Shown one piece after another: positions 14,587 through 17,611 of a DNA stretch of 17,611 bases. The position numbers were made by a program, and so were the translations under genes. Within the stretch, counting starts at the first letter, position 1. The number at the start of each line of letters is the position of its first letter. The notes beneath the pieces were generated by a model, which worked only from the letters and a program-made list of their open reading frames with translations, ran no database searches and had not been told where the DNA came from. This DNA comes from an uncultured Eubacteriales bacterium (GTDB taxonomy: Bacteria > Bacillota > Clostridia > Lachnospirales > Anaerotignaceae): assembly GCA_900548595.1 (NCBI GenBank), contig URLB01000029.1, positions 1 to 17,611 of the forward strand. Reading direction: 5' to 3'.

Positions 14587-16020
14587 ATGAAGAATAAGTA
14601 TGAAAGTCCTTTAAATCTTAGATATGCCAGTGATGAAATGTCATATTTGTTTTCTGCCGACTATAAATTTTCGACATGGAGAAAATTGTGGATAGCATTG
14701 GCAGAAACGGAAAAGGAACTTGGTCTTGATATTACAGACGAGCAGATAGCTCAGATGAAGGAACATATTTATGATATAAATTATGCCGAGGCTGAGGCTA
14801 GGGAAAAAGAAGTACGTCATGACGTTATGAGTCATGTGTACGCTTACGGTCTCCAGGCTCCGCTTGCAAAACCTATCATACACCTCGGAGCTACAAGCTG
14901 CTATGTTGGTGATAATACAGATATAATTATTATGACAGAAGCAATGAAGCTTGTAAAAAAACGTCTTGTAAATGTAATAAATGAGCTTTCAAAGTTTGCT
15001 ATGGAGTACAGAAGTATGCCTACTTTGGGATTTACACATTTCCAGGCTGCGCAGACCACTACTGTCGGTAAAAGAGCTACATTATGGATACAGGATCTTT
15101 TAATGGATTTGGAAGACCTTGACCATCAAATTTCAAAGGCGAAACTGCTTGGCTCTAAAGGAACAACGGGAACGCAGGCGAGCTTCTTGGAGCTTTTTGA
15201 AGGCGACCATGAAAAATGCAGAGAGCTTGACCGAAGAATTACAGAGAAAATGGGATTTAAAGATTATTTTAAGGTTTCCGGTCAGACATATCCAAGAAAG
15301 CTTGATTCTCAGATACTTAACGTACTTTCGGGAATTGCCCAGAGCGCATATAAGTTCAGCAACGATATAAGACTTTTACAGCACCTTAAAGAAATAGAGG
15401 AGCCGTTCGAGAAAAATCAGATCGGTTCTTCGGCAATGGCATACAAGAGAAATCCCATGAGAAGTGAAAGAATAGGTTCGCTTTCAAGATATGTTATAGC
15501 TGACGCCATAAATCCTGCCGTTACTGCTTCAACACAGTGGTTTGAAAGAACTCTTGATGATTCCGCAAATAAGAGAATTTCAGTGCCTGAGGCATTCTTG
15601 TGCATAGATGCCGTACTTATCCTTTACAGAAATGTTGTAGACGGGCTTGTTGTATATCCTAAGGTTATAGAGCAGCATCTTATGAATGAACTTCCTTTTA
15701 TGGCTACAGAAAACATTATGATGGATGCTGTAAAGAAAGGCGGAGACAGGCAGGAACTGCATGAAAGAATTCGTCAGCATTCTATGGAAGCCGGAAAATC
15801 CGTTAAAATGGAAGGAAAGAAGAATGACTTGCTTGAACGTATTGCAGCTGACGATATGTTCGGACTTACAATAGATGAACTTAATAAAATTATGGAGCCT
15901 AAAAACTTTGTAGGAAGGGCTCCCGAGCAGACTGAAGAATTTATAAACGGATATGTAAAGCCTGTTTTGGAAGAAAATAAGGGTATTATTGAGGAAAACG
16001 GACAGTCTGTAAGAGTGTAA
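14587..16020 (+). CDS. purB: adenylosuccinate lyase
   Basis: Adenylosuccinate lyase acts twice in purine synthesis, releasing fumarate from SAICAR and from adenylosuccinate. This 477-residue enzyme belongs to the fumarase/aspartase superfamily. The three conserved active-site regions are visible: HDVMSHV with GATSCYVGDN (about 78-110), TLGFTHFQAAQTTT (146-159) with the catalytic His at 151, and the mobile signature loop GSSAMAYKRNPMRSER (280-295) carrying the catalytic Ser. The loop has Ala in a position often held by Pro (AMPYKRNP). AAGGAGC lies upstream of ATG 14587. It is transcribed alone, but its pathway partner purA lies directly downstream. Confidence 0.97.
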   Translation: MKNKYESPLNLRYASDEMSYLFSADYKFSTWRKLWIALAETEKELGLDITDEQIAQMKEHIYDINYAEAEAREKEVRHDVMSHVYAYGLQAPLAKPIIHLGATSCYVGDNTDIIIMTEAMKLVKKRLVNVINELSKFAMEYRSMPTLGFTHFQAAQTTTVGKRATLWIQDLLMDLEDLDHQISKAKLLGSKGTTGTQASFLELFEGDHEKCRELDRRITEKMGFKDYFKVSGQTYPRKLDSQILNVLSGIAQSAYKFSNDIRLLQHLKEIEEPFEKNQIGSSAMAYKRNPMRSERIGSLSRYVIADAINPAVTASTQWFERTLDDSANKRISVPEAFLCIDAVLILYRNVVDGLVVYPKVIEQHLMNELPFMATENIMMDAVKKGGDRQELHERIRQHSMEAGKSVKMEGKKNDLLERIAADDMFGLTIDELNKIMEPKNFVGRAPEQTEEFINGYVKPVLEENKGIIEENGQSVRV

Positions 16021-16028
16021 AATCATTT

Positions 16029-16053
16029 GGCGTTCTGAAAGGAACGCCTTTTT
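16029..16053 (+). terminator. rho-independent terminator after purB
   Basis: GGCGTTC (16029-16035) pairs with GAACGCC (16042-16048) around a 6-base loop, followed by five T. Confidence 0.9.
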
Positions 16054-16099
16054 CATTGTGTGATAAAGGTATATTATACCCGGCATAAAAAATAGTTAT

Positions 16100-16128
16100 T
16101 TTACTTTAGTATAAGTATAGCTTATAAT
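16100..16128 (+). promoter_or_regulatory. promoter of purA
   Basis: TTTACT (16100-16105), a 17-base spacer and a perfect TATAAT (16123-16128). The leader is short (about 40 bases) and has no purine riboswitch. Confidence 0.65.
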
Positions 16129-16176
16129 AAAGTGTAAGTTGATTTTATTATTATATATCAAATAGGAGTGGTCAAC

Positions 16177-17451
16177 ATGATAAAAGCAATAGTAGGAGCT
16201 AACTGGGGCGATGAAGGAAAAGGTAAGATAACTGACTTGCTTGCTGCCGATGCTGATATAGTTATCAGATTTCAGGGAGGAAGCAATGCGGGACATACTA
16301 TAATCAATGATTACGGTAAATTTGCCCTTCACCAGATGCCATCCGGAGTGTTTAATGAAAATACGGTAAACATTATCGGAACAGGCGTTGCTTTCAATAT
16401 TCCCTACTTTGTAAAGGAGCTTAACTATATTAAAGAAAGCGGCATAAAAAATCCTAAAATTATGATTTCCGACAGAGTTCAGATACTTATGCCTTATCAT
16501 GTGGATTTTGATACATATGAAGAGGCCAGACTTGCCAATAAACAGTTTGGCTCTACAAAGAGCGGAATAGCTCCGTTCTATTCAGACAAATACGCAAAAA
16601 CTGGAATTCAGATATGTGATTTGTTCTATCCCGAAATACTCAGAGAAAGAATAGAGAACGCATGTACAATAAAAAATGTTCTTTTGGAAAACCTCTATCA
16701 CATGCCTAAACTTGATCCCGAAAAAATTTATAATGAAGTTATAGGTTACAGAGATATTGTTGAACCTTATATAGCAAATACAGAGGAATATCTTTTTAAT
16801 GCGGTAAAAGAAGGAAAAAATATACTTCTCGAAGGTCAGCTTGGCGCACTTAAAGACCCTGACCACGGCATTTACCCTATGACAACATCTTCATCAACAC
16901 TTGCAGGCTTCGGAGCCGTAGGAGCAGGACTTCCTCCTCATAAAATTGAGAAGGTTATAACTGTTGCTAAGGCATATTCAAGTTCTGTAGGAGCAGGAGC
17001 TTTTGTAAGCGAAATATTCGGTGATGAGGCGCAGGAACTCAGAGTCAGGGGCGGAGACGCAGGAGAATTCGGAGCGACAACAGGCAGACCAAGAAGAATG
17101 GGTTGGTTTGACTGTGTTGCCACAAAATACGGTTGTATGCTTCAGGGAGCAACTGACGTTGCCTTAACAGCTATAGACGTACTCGGATATCTTGATACAA
17201 TACCTGTTTGCGTAGGATATGAAATAGACGGAAAGATAACAAAATCATTCCCTGTAACGCCTATGCTTGAAAAGGCAAAACCTGTTCTTGAATACTTACC
17301 CGGTTGGAAGTGCGACTTAAGAGGAATTACAAAGTACGAGGAACTTCCCGTTGAGGCAAGAAACTATGTTGAATTTATAGAGAAAGAAATCGGATTCCCT
17401 ATAACGATTGTTTCAAACGGACCTAAGAGAAGCGAGATTATATACAGATAA
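16177..17451 (+). CDS. purA: adenylosuccinate synthetase
   Basis: Adenylosuccinate synthetase joins IMP and aspartate with GTP hydrolysis. PurB then releases fumarate to give AMP, so the two adjacent genes complete the AMP branch. The 424-residue protein starts with the GTP/IMP-binding loop GANWGDEGKGK (7-17), carrying the catalytic base Asp12. The second catalytic residue, His40, lies in GGSNAGHT. GSTKSGIAP, TTSSSTLAGFGAVGAGLPP and GATTGRPRRMGWFD are further family blocks. The ATG at 16177 is chosen because AGGAG (16164-16168) lies 8 bases upstream. An in-frame GTG at 16168 overlaps that ribosome binding site and would add MVN to the front. Confidence 0.97.
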   Translation: MIKAIVGANWGDEGKGKITDLLAADADIVIRFQGGSNAGHTIINDYGKFALHQMPSGVFNENTVNIIGTGVAFNIPYFVKELNYIKESGIKNPKIMISDRVQILMPYHVDFDTYEEARLANKQFGSTKSGIAPFYSDKYAKTGIQICDLFYPEILRERIENACTIKNVLLENLYHMPKLDPEKIYNEVIGYRDIVEPYIANTEEYLFNAVKEGKNILLEGQLGALKDPDHGIYPMTTSSSTLAGFGAVGAGLPPHKIEKVITVAKAYSSSVGAGAFVSEIFGDEAQELRVRGGDAGEFGATTGRPRRMGWFDCVATKYGCMLQGATDVALTAIDVLGYLDTIPVCVGYEIDGKITKSFPVTPMLEKAKPVLEYLPGWKCDLRGITKYEELPVEARNYVEFIEKEIGFPITIVSNGPKRSEIIYR

Positions 17452-17462
17452 TAAATATTTAT

Positions 17463-17498
17463 AAAAGGCCGCGAAAACTGATGTTTTCGCGGCCTTTT
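17463..17498. terminator. bidirectional rho-independent terminator after purA
   Basis: A perfect 16-bp inverted repeat (17463-17478 with 17483-17498), GC-rich in the middle, encloses the loop TGAT. It is flanked by A and T runs on both sides. It ends purA and could also stop transcripts arriving from the right on the minus strand. Confidence 0.93.
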
Positions 17499-17574
17499 AA
17501 GATTTTCTTTATTTTCGTATACTCGCAAAAAAAGCACCTCCACAACTTCAAATTTATCACTTTTTCATATCCAT

Positions 17575-17603
17575 ATTATAACATTCTAATATCAGCACCA
17601 CAA
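17575..17603 (-). promoter_or_regulatory. candidate minus-strand promoter at the right edge
   Basis: On the minus strand TTGTGG (complement of 17598-17603) is followed after 17 bases by TATAAT (complement of 17575-17580). The transcript would run toward the terminator at 17463-17498. Only tiny reading frames lie between (for example MDMKK and stop), so the product would be a short RNA of about 105 bases, if real. Confidence 0.35.
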
Positions 17604-17611
17604 TAAAATTT

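Noticed and set aside
15580..16086. 168-codon open frame on the minus strand
   Set aside because: It is antisense to purB, extends through the purB terminator and has no ribosome binding site or recognisable domain.
17463..17551. Minus-strand gene starting with TTG after the GGAGG at the right edge
   Set aside because: The frame would have to run straight through the bidirectional terminator and antisense to purA, with no recognisable protein.

Overview
This window is an AT-rich, Gram-positive anaerobe chromosome segment, most like a Clostridia (Lachnospiraceae/Anaerotignum-type) genome. Three observations support this: strong purine-rich ribosome binding sites, a T-box leader controlling valS, and an oxygen-sensitive (R)-2-hydroxyacyl-CoA dehydratase with its ATP-dependent activator. 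The species assignment is inference. No transposon, phage gene, CRISPR array, tRNA or rRNA gene was seen.

Left part (1-5463). Only the first 12 codons of a minus-strand gene are present (1-36). A MATE-family exporter and a GNAT acetyltransferase follow on the plus strand. A bidirectional terminator separates them from valS on the minus strand. valS is preceded by a T-box riboswitch with a valine (GUA) specifier and its own consensus promoter.

Middle part (5464-8905). A two-gene operon encodes an NfeD-like membrane protein and an SPFH/stomatin-like protein. After a terminator comes a three-gene operon: a short GntR (YtrA-type) repressor, an ABC ATPase and an ABC permease, with overlapping genes. 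A palindrome lies over the promoter and is the likely autoregulatory operator.

Metabolic core (8906-14460). A YkvI-like APC-type transporter is followed by its own terminator and then by activator, dehydratase alpha and dehydratase beta genes (hadI/hadB/hadC or lcdC/lcdA/lcdB type). These would remove water from an (R)-2-hydroxyacyl-CoA, such as lactoyl-CoA or 2-hydroxyisocaproyl-CoA, in reductive amino-acid or lactate fermentation. The transporter and the two dehydratase subunits use a very different codon dialect from their neighbours (Ile ATC instead of ATA), as expected for very highly expressed genes. Both transcription units have long leaders (about 215 and 180 nt) with several potential RNA stems that I could not match to a known riboswitch class. 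These leaders are the most interesting unexplained parts of the window.

Right part (14461-17611). purB and purA, each with its own terminator and predicted promoter, together carry IMP to AMP. The last 110 bases hold a candidate minus-strand promoter and a short non-coding stretch. That stretch shares a 15-base Shine-Dalgarno-containing string with the left end of the window.
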